Of a stretch of 64,000 nucleotides of DNA, positions 55,101 through 63,100 are shown piece by piece. How positions within the stretch are numbered: position 1 is the first letter of the stretch; every line of letters begins with the position of its first letter. The DNA is from CAWUKT01 sp964352215 (GTDB lineage: Bacteria > Bacteroidota > Bacteroidia > J057 > JADKCL01). Where the stretch lies: the NCBI GenBank assembly GCA_964352215.1, contig CAYGRE010000031.1:1-64000 (forward strand), written 5' to 3'. A program made the position numbers and the translations under genes. The notes under the pieces are model-generated. The model was not told where the DNA came from and searched no databases. It saw only the letters and a list, made by a program, of their open reading frames with translations.

Positions 55101-55372
55101 GCTGAAGTATCCAGTCGTACAATCTGACAAGGGAAAGTATCTATGCGTACAACCAGAGAATCGAAAGTGTCACCAGTTCCGGTGCTTGCAAGGTCCAAAC
55201 CACGAAGCATAGCAACCGATCCTTTACAGAATGTGGAATCGCTCATAGAATAAGCTGAATCCAAACCTCCACCTCCATAGTCTACAATGCTAGGAAAGGG
55301 CGAATTCTGAGCCGAAACAGAGCAATAAACAAGCAAGGGCCATACAGCCCACAATAACCATTGGGGAATCAT
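52178..55372 (-). CDS. Large surface protein with gliding-motility-type (CHU_C) C-terminus
   Basis: About 1064 residues. A signal peptide (MIPQWLLWAVWPLLVYCSVSAQ) is followed by roughly eight Ig-like units of 70-90 residues, each with FC-x-x-D/G-x-PLP, a GG-x-F strand and a PGxYxVxY-type strand, and paired cysteines. The last ~90 residues are the CHU_C/T9SS type B domain (FFIPEVITPNGDGKNDLWQV ... SWDGGTVPDGVYWWLV). Predicted T9SS-exported adhesin or matrix protein. The ATG at 55372 is chosen for the signal peptide; a GTG at 55423 is possible. Confidence 0.9.
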   Translation of the reverse strand: MIPQWLLWAVWPLLVYCSVSAQNSPFPSIVDYGGGGLDSAYSMSDSTFCKGSVAMLRGLDLASTGTGDTFDSLVVRIDTFPCQIVRLDTSANPSVDTLIFQIPDRFVGDTCLPLYLIKYISNSFGQFPYLTVDTICLTGDFVDITYPDSRFCLGDSNPLPSIFTTTDTLGSFCCYTATPGFLVQPNGEILLHPGAVGSGQSFLYTTTHAVCPDTYSFQVDILPMTNAVARYSGGNSASYCPSGYVLADTGTLFPIGGQFICSDSNLVLIDDSLGLIDLGTSPPGVYQLEYGVADPCVDSAQITIEILAQDSVLVGYPIPYQGPFQHICPNQSPIAPLFMSGQSGGNFVALPNSLVLDSNGVIDPALSQPGNYTVIYVSPGVCPDTATVALNLSIDTLPDASFVILPEEICDRDSVLLVDSVNVQGVFQVLDQGIVIYADSQPLIPISGTLASNRTYLIQHIVSDVFCSDTAYDYLSVIESGNANFAYAPDFYCLGDPNPTPLIFGDGGGIFQALSANTVVDSIGRIDIIASGPGIHFIQYTSPGTCPDSLIDTVQINNSVNAFFTYPASQFCKTDSPPLPTVTSNGGFFSTSDPGLVLDSTSGLIDLQGSIPGFYEVSYSFIGSCQTSYSTNVLILDFPGTPTLTYPADSFCREVSPPLPQLGTDSSGAYLGSAGVVFLNPITGALDLSLMQSGGPYTVKYDIANPCAIDPVDSFFILEAPFLDFSYQIDEVCQDQGPIAPDILLQPTAGISFSASTDLAISPNGTVIPSQSQAGTFTVLSQTDSYCPAIDSASITIHPLPQSATLKVLPDTSICTGEEISAILTAIDGVSFRFLLNGYLLDSTFFRIDLDSLSHGDQLTGIIENVFGCTDSITQTISVLDRPHLSIEPPAGTILESGLQSLTLESDLDRTMVNWSLSNRLEQIGTGMLELFSSGIGTSMPITGEAFSLDPARYQFLAVPTTEGCQGDTLKATYLFLEAPFFIPEVITPNGDGKNDLWQVLWRDQINPNQFEVLVFNRAGGEVHRMGATSSWDGGTVPDGVYWWLVRDQQGQELQKGGLTIRRK

Positions 55373-55923
55373 AATGCACAAATTGATCAGACCATAAAAG
55401 CGGAGGCGGGAACTGCGGTCCACCTGGTAGGGACGACTTCCAAATGCAGCCCCGTCCTCCTTGAACGATCCTGGGAGAATAGGATCACTTACGACAAACA
55501 GCGGGTTGTCTCTTAAATTCCGGTCGAATCCCTATTCAGGGATGCAGGGAGTATGTCCGTCAATGTTTTGATCTTCTGGTTTTAAATATGCGTCACCGTA
55601 AATGCACCATCGGTAACAACACACAACGAAGCTTCAGACCAGGAGAGGTCTGAAAAAGAACGTGAACTCTAATGTGGTTCTTCATCCACTGGCCTATTGG
55701 TTGGTTTTGGCCAGTGTGCAAACCGAGTGGACTCAACACTTTGTCTCAATATCAATTAGCGAAGGTTTGAAGTCTGGTCCTTTCCACCTTTTGGATTGCC
55801 TTACGAAAGTAGGAGGAGGATGGAGAAGGGAAAAACCACTTTTGGGAAGGATGGGGTTTTTGATAGAAGACTGCATGCCCAACATTCGGGATTCTCCAAG
55901 AAAATGATTATTCTATATCGTAT
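55373..55923. other. 551-bp spacer, mostly non-coding
   Basis: An open frame of 81 codons (55662-55907, plus) lacks convincing protein character. A hairpin with 8-bp arms (TTCAGACC at 55633-55640, GGTCTGAA at 55647-55654) is present. The string GGTCGAATCCCT near 55522 resembles part of a tRNA T-arm but too weakly to call an attachment site. Confidence 0.45.
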
Positions 55924-57387
55924 TTGAAACCGAAGCAACTATATGATCTTATTATCAACCTTTCCAAAGATCAGAAAGGGAAGGTTTCTCGTTTTCTGGA
56001 AAGCACTAAGGGATCTCAAAACCCGCATTACTTATTGCTCTACAAAAGGTTGTCGGAACTGAAGAATTGGGATGAAGATTCAGAAAATCAGATACGTGGA
56101 AATGAATTAGTAGACCCGACCACTTTTTATCAAAATAAGGAATTACTGTTAGAGAAAATTATTTTGGCCTTGTCCGAGCCATTGGCCGAGATACCGAATA
56201 CTCGGTTTATTAGAGTTGCTGTTGAGTATAATGCAATAGAACTGGCTCGAAGAACAGCACAGAGAATTTTAAAAATCCACCAAGCGAGTGAAGACCATTG
56301 GGGCATATTAATACTTCTAAGGTTGAATCAGGAGTTGAATGAAATTTATAGTCTATCTGTTATTGAGAACATCAGCCCCCAATTACTCGATAAGACAAGG
56401 GCGGCATGTGATGCTGACTTAGAACTTTCTGATCTGTACAAAAGGCTAAAAAGTTTTATTCATAGAGATCCTTCGGAGTGGAAATTTCTGGGGGAAGGGA
56501 TATTGTCCAGAATAAGCGAAATCCCCACCTTTACGACTAATCAGCGATTTCGAAGTGAAAGGGTAAAATCAAGAGCTTTATGGTTTACGGGTGACTCTCT
56601 AGCCTCAATTCAAAACCAAGAAACTTTGATCAATGAGTTTGAGGGTAAGGGGATTCCCAATGGGCTATGGCTGCAAGACCTTTCCTTTTTGATTCAACTA
56701 TATGGGGATTCCGGCCACGATGAAAAGGCTCACCATTGGACACTGAAATTAGGAGCAGTTCCAATTGATTCTGAGCAAGATCGTTTGTTTCAAAAAAGTC
56801 TCTGGGTTAAGAATGCGCTGTTGATTGCAGATCGTTTTTGGAGATATGAGCTCTCGAAAGTCGCGTTAGATATTCTGGAGGGAAACCCAGGAATCTTCGA
56901 TAGGAACTATGAGACACTTCTTCGCTACACCGGAGCAATGATTGCGTGGGGAACTGATCACTGGGATAATTCCTTGGAGATTTTGGAACGAATTAGAAAG
57001 ATACCAAAGCGAGATCGCCCCCTGATCACCTGGCAACCCTATTTATTAAAAGTAATTGTGAAACTAACCAGGGGGGATGATACAAACTCAAGTTTTCGGT
57101 CGGCAAAACGGTTTTTGAAAAAGCAGGATTTAGAATTGCCTTGGTTAATCCTTAGAATAGGCCAAGAAGTCCATAAGAACCCCGATTCCATTACCGATCA
57201 AGCGGTTGAAGAATGGATTAATGCATACAACAAGCTAATTGCGATCCCTGAAGAGAAAACCGCATCTTTCTTTTTTGACCTTGAACTTTGGCTGAAATCC
57301 CTACAGAAGGGTGTGAATATGGCCCAAATGAGCCGCTTCGAAGCGATTTCAATTAAAGCTTCTTCGAATAGCCTTTCATTTCTTTAA
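55924..57387 (+). CDS. ~500-aa helical protein, paralogue family member D
   Basis: 487 residues, cytoplasmic, almost all helical. The start is TTG at 55924. The N-terminal LYDLIINLSKDQKGKVSRFL matches the LIQSLSKAEKRHF-type motif of the three other members, followed by LLLYKRLSELKNWDED and FYQNKELLLEKIILAL, like member C. TPR-like helices make up the rest. Its base composition looks more AT-rich than the other three. The last four bases overlap the convergent gene at 57384. Function unknown. Confidence 0.82.
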   Translation: MKPKQLYDLIINLSKDQKGKVSRFLESTKGSQNPHYLLLYKRLSELKNWDEDSENQIRGNELVDPTTFYQNKELLLEKIILALSEPLAEIPNTRFIRVAVEYNAIELARRTAQRILKIHQASEDHWGILILLRLNQELNEIYSLSVIENISPQLLDKTRAACDADLELSDLYKRLKSFIHRDPSEWKFLGEGILSRISEIPTFTTNQRFRSERVKSRALWFTGDSLASIQNQETLINEFEGKGIPNGLWLQDLSFLIQLYGDSGHDEKAHHWTLKLGAVPIDSEQDRLFQKSLWVKNALLIADRFWRYELSKVALDILEGNPGIFDRNYETLLRYTGAMIAWGTDHWDNSLEILERIRKIPKRDRPLITWQPYLLKVIVKLTRGDDTNSSFRSAKRFLKKQDLELPWLILRIGQEVHKNPDSITDQAVEEWINAYNKLIAIPEEKTASFFFDLELWLKSLQKGVNMAQMSRFEAISIKASSNSLSFL

Positions 57388-57689
57388 ATCCCTCCAGCTA
57401 TAATTAGAATTCCCAACCCCCCTTCAGCAGATGTCTGAAACGTAACCTCATACCCGGAGTTAACCTTTTCAATAATCATCGTACCACCTTCATATTGGTT
57501 ACGGACTGTGGAATAAGTCAATCCTGTTAGGTCTACCACCTGATCAATGATCCATTCCAAAGTGACATCGTCAATTCCGGCCTGGACATTCTCGGTTGTG
57601 AACAAAGAGGTCTGAGAAGTTTCAGCACACACCCTTCCTGGAAAGGCGGCGCACATCGCGACTAGCGCGACAAATACCATTTTTCGCAT
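57384..57689 (-). CDS. Small secreted protein
   Basis: 101 residues with a signal peptide (MRKMVFVALVAMCAAFPGRVCAE). The mature ~78 residues (TLEWIIDQVVDLTGLTYSTV, GGTMIIEKVNSGYEVTFQTS) are beta-rich and end in Gly-Ile repeats. No family recognised. Overlaps the end of the convergent helical gene by four bases. Confidence 0.65.
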   Translation of the reverse strand: MRKMVFVALVAMCAAFPGRVCAETSQTSLFTTENVQAGIDDVTLEWIIDQVVDLTGLTYSTVRNQYEGGTMIIEKVNSGYEVTFQTSAEGGLGILIIAGGI

Positions 57690-58094
57690 GTTTAACTAAT
57701 TAATATTGAGACGGATTAAATATACGATTTTGCTTGGCTGGGTTGCTTGGAGATTGAAAATCAAAGGCCCGCGGTCAGGGGGAATCCTTACGTTATTGCA
57801 TCTTCAATTCCGATATCCTAATCATTGCACTTGCAAATTTGAGGGGAATTCTGGCTCAACATTTCAGATTTGAGGGGAATTGCCCATCGATCTTTCAAGC
57901 TCTGCAAGTCGTCCCTCAATTCTGAAACACCCTGTTATTAGTCATTTGTGGCCTGTAATTCCTCCTGTTACATTTGTCAGACAACAGGACTCAACACCCT
58001 TCCTTTAGCGAATATTGAGGCGAGACACAGCCCTCAACACACGGACCTTCCCACCCATCGGTTGCGCATTGGTATCACCCAAAAAGCAAATACG
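57690..58094. other. 405-bp divergent spacer with a 14-bp direct repeat
   Basis: ATTTGAGGGGAATT occurs at 57837-57850 and 57868-57881, 31 bp apart centre to centre (about three helical turns), upstream of the effector-like gene. A related inverted string CCCTCAATTC occurs near 57912. This arrangement suits an operator. A frame in phase with the next gene is open from 57948, but its N-terminus lacks protein character. Confidence 0.5.
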
Positions 58095-59231
58095 ATGAAA
58101 GAAAGTGCAATTATCCGTTCCCATGCCGCAGGAGCAACAGGCGGTCATTTCGATACAAGTACCATGCAACGGTCCAGAAAGCCCCCTGCTTTCAGCTTAT
58201 CCACGAGCAAGGCAGACCAATCCCCCGGAGCGAGTCCAATATCAGGACAGTTCTTAAGTGGAAGCATCGGACGCGGGGCCAAGAATGATCCATCTGATCT
58301 TGAGCGAATGGCCCATTTTCTGGAATCTCAAGGCATCCCAAAATCTCTGGCCAAATACGCGAACAATCCGAGTATTCTTGGGGATGTTCTAGAAAGGTAT
58401 CAGCAGGAAGCATTGGGCTGGAAGAGTGTAGATGGTCGGGCTGATCCGGGGGGTAAAACGATCAAAGCCATTTTGGCTGGAAAAGGCAGGGAAGTTGTGG
58501 CGGGATGGATACACGAGGCATTTAGTTCTTCTCAATCCTCTGATGCGCTCCCGGAAAAAACACAAGGCACCATCAAGCAAAAAGAGGAGAAGGCGGGAAC
58601 GGTTGCTAAGCTGGAAGAAGGGGAACAATGGATTATGCCACCTTTGCTAGGTGAAGCAGATTATATCACCCAGGCACCACCCAATAGAGCCGCAGGAGCA
58701 AAGACATTGACCAAGAATCAATTATTTTCATGGGATCTTTCCAGTTATGGTCCCGGAAAAACCCGCGACATCTCTAAATCTGAATACTGGACAAGTCATA
58801 CCAATTGGACCCATCGCAAATATGGCCATTGGTCGGACTATGATGGGGCTTTGGCGGCTACCCATTGGTTAGGTTGCCACAATGCTTGTATCTATATGGC
58901 CCAGAGTGCTGGCGTGAGTGGCGTATCTCACAACTCAGACTACAACCAGAAGATGAAAGTTTCCAAAGCCAAAGGGGAAGCCGCAGAAAGCTGCATTGAT
59001 CCTCAACTGAAGGCTGGGAAAGTAGTGGTCGTTCGGATAGAGGGACACCACAGTGTTTTGGTTATCGGGAAAGGCCGGGATGCGAAAGGGGAATTCTATG
59101 CTTTCTTTGATCCGGGCCGTACTGGAACCAAGGGCCACAATCTAAAGGCCAATCGTTTGTATATAACCAAGAAAACTATTTCCAACAGTCGTTATTCCAG
59201 AGTTTCCGGGGTGCGCCAATCCAATACCTGA
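58095..59231 (+). CDS. Cysteine-peptidase/amidase-like protein, candidate secreted effector
   Basis: 378 residues from the ATG at 58095, no classical signal peptide. The first ~60 residues are Ser/Pro/Gly-rich and contain RKPPAFSLSTS, similar to LNPPSFQLQAS in the protein at 28868. A helical middle follows. The C-terminal ~150 residues look like a papain-fold or C39-like domain: Cys261/Cys265 in LGCHNACIYMAQ, His318/His319 in EGHHSVLVIGKG, and Asp339 in AFFDPGR, the usual Cys-His-Asp order. Peptidase, amidase or transferase activity are all possible. Followed 2 bp later by a lipoprotein gene. Confidence 0.75.
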   Translation: MKESAIIRSHAAGATGGHFDTSTMQRSRKPPAFSLSTSKADQSPGASPISGQFLSGSIGRGAKNDPSDLERMAHFLESQGIPKSLAKYANNPSILGDVLERYQQEALGWKSVDGRADPGGKTIKAILAGKGREVVAGWIHEAFSSSQSSDALPEKTQGTIKQKEEKAGTVAKLEEGEQWIMPPLLGEADYITQAPPNRAAGAKTLTKNQLFSWDLSSYGPGKTRDISKSEYWTSHTNWTHRKYGHWSDYDGALAATHWLGCHNACIYMAQSAGVSGVSHNSDYNQKMKVSKAKGEAAESCIDPQLKAGKVVVVRIEGHHSVLVIGKGRDAKGEFYAFFDPGRTGTKGHNLKANRLYITKKTISNSRYSRVSGVRQSNT

Positions 59232-59233
59232 TC

Positions 59234-59671
59234 ATGAGAAAGCCATTTATATTCTTGTTTCTCTGTGCGCTCCTGTCTTGTTCGAGTGACATTGCAGAAT
59301 TTGCGCCACCTATTACCGGAAAGGAGATCGGGGAACGGTGGGAGGAGGTTCGGAAGAATGCTATTCCCTGTGATTTCCCTGGTTGTGGGACTGCTGTTTA
59401 CTGTCTGTTCCGGGTGAGGTACCCCTCTTTTTCTCTACTGTTTACCGGATCAAAGCTAGATTCATACAATCAGTTTGAAAGCTTTTTCAATGTCTATCGG
59501 GAAATGAATGGAAGCACCACTGATTACAATCTCTTTGTTTTGCTAGGTGAGGAGGGCTATTTGAAGGCAACGGAGTTCTTCCATGTTACGGAGAACATCG
59601 AAATTCCAGAAGAGGACCAATACATTGGTATTTCAGATACGGGCTTGGTGATTCCAAGTCGTCAGCCCTAG
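59234..59671 (+). CDS. Small lipoprotein, candidate immunity protein
   Basis: 145 residues with a lipoprotein signal (FIFLFLCALLSCSSD; the lipobox Cys is residue 16), so membrane-anchored in the envelope. The mature part has four more cysteines clustered early (PCDFPGCGTAVYC). No family recognised. It begins 2 bp after the cysteine-peptidase-like gene, so the two are one operon. The arrangement resembles toxin plus periplasmic immunity lipoprotein, but this is inferred from position only. Confidence 0.72.
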   Translation: MRKPFIFLFLCALLSCSSDIAEFAPPITGKEIGERWEEVRKNAIPCDFPGCGTAVYCLFRVRYPSFSLLFTGSKLDSYNQFESFFNVYREMNGSTTDYNLFVLLGEEGYLKATEFFHVTENIEIPEEDQYIGISDTGLVIPSRQP

Positions 59672-59749
59672 TTTTTTCATATTCCATTATTCGAAAAGAG
59701 CCTTTTGGGGTATTCTCGGAAGGCTCCTTTCCTAAACCCAATCAACAAC

Positions 59750-60073
59750 ATGAATATTCCCCAAATACATATCGGCCAATTGGTCGAACAGCGAATTATT
59801 GAGCTTGGAATGACCAAAGCCGAATTTGGTCGCAGGATGGATACCAGTCGCCAGAATGTGAATTCTCTATTGAGGAAGGAGAACTGGACAGTGGATGTGA
59901 TCGCTGCTGCGAGTCAAATATTGGGGCAGAATTTCTTTTTGGCATTTTTTCCGAAGGGGTTTAGCCAAGAAGGGGGAGAGGTTCGGGTTCGGAAACGGTT
60001 TAAGGTTTGGATTGAAATGGATAGTAGGGATGACTTTGAAGAGTTTTTAAGGTGGCGGCAGGGGAGGGATTAG
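59750..60073 (+). CDS. Small HTH regulator next to the RHS gene
   Basis: 107 residues with an XRE-type HTH (MTKAEFGRRMDTSRQNVNSLL) followed by AASQILGQNFFLAFF, the same layout as the HTH protein at 51864. The start is the ATG at 59750; an upstream in-frame start at 59705 would add 15 residues covering a likely hairpin. The acidic C-terminus reads DSRDDFEEFLRW. It converges on the RHS gene with 108 bp between stops. Possibly an antitoxin or regulator, by context only. Confidence 0.8.
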   Translation: MNIPQIHIGQLVEQRIIELGMTKAEFGRRMDTSRQNVNSLLRKENWTVDVIAAASQILGQNFFLAFFPKGFSQEGGEVRVRKRFKVWIEMDSRDDFEEFLRWRQGRD

Positions 60074-60181
60074 GTGAAGAATGTCCAGTCTTCATCCCTA
60101 TGAAGATAGCTCTCTTGGCTAGAGACTATGTGCATTTGTTAAATGCATATTTTAATTCTCGATTCCAGTAGAAGACAATTA

Positions 60182-63100
60182 TTATCCAAGTGGCTTTTGC
60201 TTCTCCAATCTATGAATTAATGTAACAGTCTGAACTGATCCCGTCTCGGATGAGCTGGGATTGCTGAGAGATGCTTCAACTACTGGGTGAAGAGATCCTT
60301 TATTTTGGGGATCATTGATCTTCATATTAGATGACATGGGTTGCTGCACACTTGCTGAATAAAATATTTCAACATGGGGAGATCCTAGCTTCAATCCTAG
60401 AATGCCATTCATTAAGCCCTTTTGACAGTTACCACACATTGGCAGTTTGCCTGCCATGGCAAATGTGATTTTTTGTTTATCAGATGAATAAGCAAGATTT
60501 GCAGGGTTCTTCGAGGTTTTAAGATCTGCCATAAAGCGGCCCTCAGTGTGCTGAGAAAATTTAGCCTTATCTGTATTTTGAATACTGGGCAATCTCTGGT
60601 GAACTGCTCCCGCAGTCCCACCTCCAGCCTTATTGGTTTCATAAGTCTTTTGAATTTTTCCTTTTTTATCGAAAAGGATCATTTTGTGGCCTGGAGAAGG
60701 AGCTTCATCTAAGCTTCCCAGGTTTCCATGAGGGATTTTGTCCAATTCTGGGTGCGTCGTACTTGTCTTGAAGACAATATTGCCTTGATTTGAACTGGTA
60801 GTTGGATCAGGCGAAGGTTTTCTCCGGCTATCTTTCCTGATTTTCTCTATGCTTTTTTTTCGCGAATCTATCCCCGCCTTATCTCTTCGGATATTGCCAC
60901 CTCTTACATCAATTCCTCGTTTTATGCCTTGGTTGGAATCTTCTCCATTTTTTGATTTCGCTCTCGTACAGGTTCTACGATTGTGTCCTTGCATGCCACA
61001 TTGGGTACATGCCATCCCCCCGGTATCCACATGTGTAATGGGATTTCCAACGACAAATTCATACAAATTCAACCCGTCGATGGTCCCGGCAGGATCGGTG
61101 CTGGTCCATCGTCCGAGCCAGGGGGCGTAGTAGCGCATGCCGTAATAATAAAGGCCTGTGACATCGTCTTTTTCTTTGCCGCTGTATTGGTAGTGTTTGG
61201 TTTTGATCTCAGTCTGGCTTTTGGCGGCCATGATGCTAGTGCCTCCGTAGGTGTAGTATTCTTCGAAGGTGATGATGTCGGCATTTTCATCCAGCTCGTA
61301 GATGGAGGAATTAAGGAGGTCGTTGTATTGGTAGCGGAGCTGGGCTTTCTTTTCTCCTGGCTTCGGGGTGCCTGCCTTCCTGTAGCGCCAGATACAAGCG
61401 CAGCTATCGCCGTCGAGGATGCGGATGAGGTGCCAATCGGGGGGGGGCTTCTGGCCGGTCTGGGTTTTGGTGTAGGTGCGGCGGGCCTCGATCCCGCCGA
61501 GGTAGATGACTTCCTTTATAATGAGGCCGGTGGCGGTTTTTTGCTCATGAACCTTGCGTACACGGCGGCCAGCGCTGTCGTAGGTGTAGTATTCGGCATC
61601 GTTGATGGTGTTTTGTCGCTCTATGACTACCGAGGAATGGAGATTGTCGCGGTAATTCCAGTTGAGGTTGTGACAGCCGCCGAGGGTCTGCATGTTGCCG
61701 TTCGGGTCGTAGGTATAGGCTCTGGGAGGGGCGGTGATTCCGAATTGGCTGGTCCCGATGCGATTGGAGGTCTTTTGGATGTGGGTGGTCCTGGTGGATG
61801 AGGCTTTGCCGATGTGTTTCATGCGGAGCAGGTTGCCGGCACCATCGTAGTGGTATTGCTGGGTGTAGTTTTGAAGGGCTTTGGGATCGGTTCCTGGTGG
61901 TCTCTGGTGGTCAAAGTAGGATTTGTTGAACTTATTCTGATTGGTCTGAACATTCTGCCACATGCTAATCTGTTCGCGGCCGGTGGCTTCGGTTAAGCGA
62001 TAGAGGGTATCGTAGGTGTAGGTGGCGGTGGCTTCTACTTTTTGGTTGCTGAAGAAGGTGGCGGTGACTCCGTGGTTGATCCGGGCGGTGACATTTCCGA
62101 CCGGGTCGTGATGGTATTGGAGATGTTGTATCAACTGGATCTGGTGGCCTTTTTGACGAGTACTTTTGATCTCTGTCAATTCAAAATTGATGGGGTCGTA
62201 GCCGTAGGTAGTTTGGGTCTTGTTCTGGTAGCTGATGGTGGTGCGTTGGCTTTTGGCATTGTAGGTAATCCCGGTGATGCCGGGAGTCGGGGTGGAAGCC
62301 TGGCTGCCAGCGATTACCCGGAGGCTTTTGAGCGAGTTGGTGCTGTAGTAGGCGGGATGTTGGGTATTGCCGTCATTATCGGTGCTTCTGAGAGTGCGGC
62401 CAATGGCGTCGATCCGGGCACTGGTGGTATATACTTCCTGTTCCAATAGGGTTCTGATGCCAGGTGGCAAGGTCAGGTCCCCGCAGGCCTGCCGAGTTTG
62501 TAATCCCTGCATGGATCGGGCGAGGGCGGCGAGGTCCGGTTCGGTGACCGTATTCCAATCGGCCTCCTCCTTGTAATCGCTTTTCAGGGAACGAGCGGAT
62601 AGCATGGGCTGGTCATGGATGTCATAGAGGGGGCTCAGGGACAGGCCGGCCTGGTCGAGGTGGATGGTGGGTTTGTCCCGGAGGTTGTTTTGTGCAGGTT
62701 CTTTGAAATAGGGTGTCCCATTATGGCGGCTGTCCCCGTAGAGGGTCATTATTACTGTCTGGTAGAGGGCGAGGTCCTGATTCCGGACATATTGGGAGAT
62801 GGGGCGGTTCAGGACGTCGTATTGATGGTATTGCGAGGTGCCGCGGGTGTCCCGGCTATAGATGGGCTGTCCAAGGACATTGTTGAGGGTCCAGCGGGTC
62901 CCTGCATCGGCGGAGACTGTCTTGAGGCGCTCCCGGCTAAGGCTGTAGATGCTGACAAAATTGTTCAAGCCCTGAGGATGCAGGCGCTGATCGGCGCTGG
63001 TAAGCTCATCGCCCAGTATGTCAAAGGTTGCGTATGTGGCGTCCTTCTGATCTTTATAGACCTTGAGCTGCTCACTTTGGACTTTCCGGCCGAGGCCGTC

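Noticed and set aside
55521..55535. Partial match (TCGAATCCCT) to the tRNA-Ser T-arm as a possible right attachment site
   Set aside because: Only ten bases match, and the T-arm core is common; flanking tRNA 3' sequence is not duplicated.
55662..55907. 81-codon plus-strand frame before helical paralogue D
   Set aside because: No recognisable feature and a likely non-coding composition; the real gene starts at the TTG at 55924.
60983..61801. 272-codon plus-strand frame opposite the RHS gene
   Set aside because: Val/Gly-rich product typical of antisense RHS sequence; the RHS repeats on the other strand explain the coding signal.
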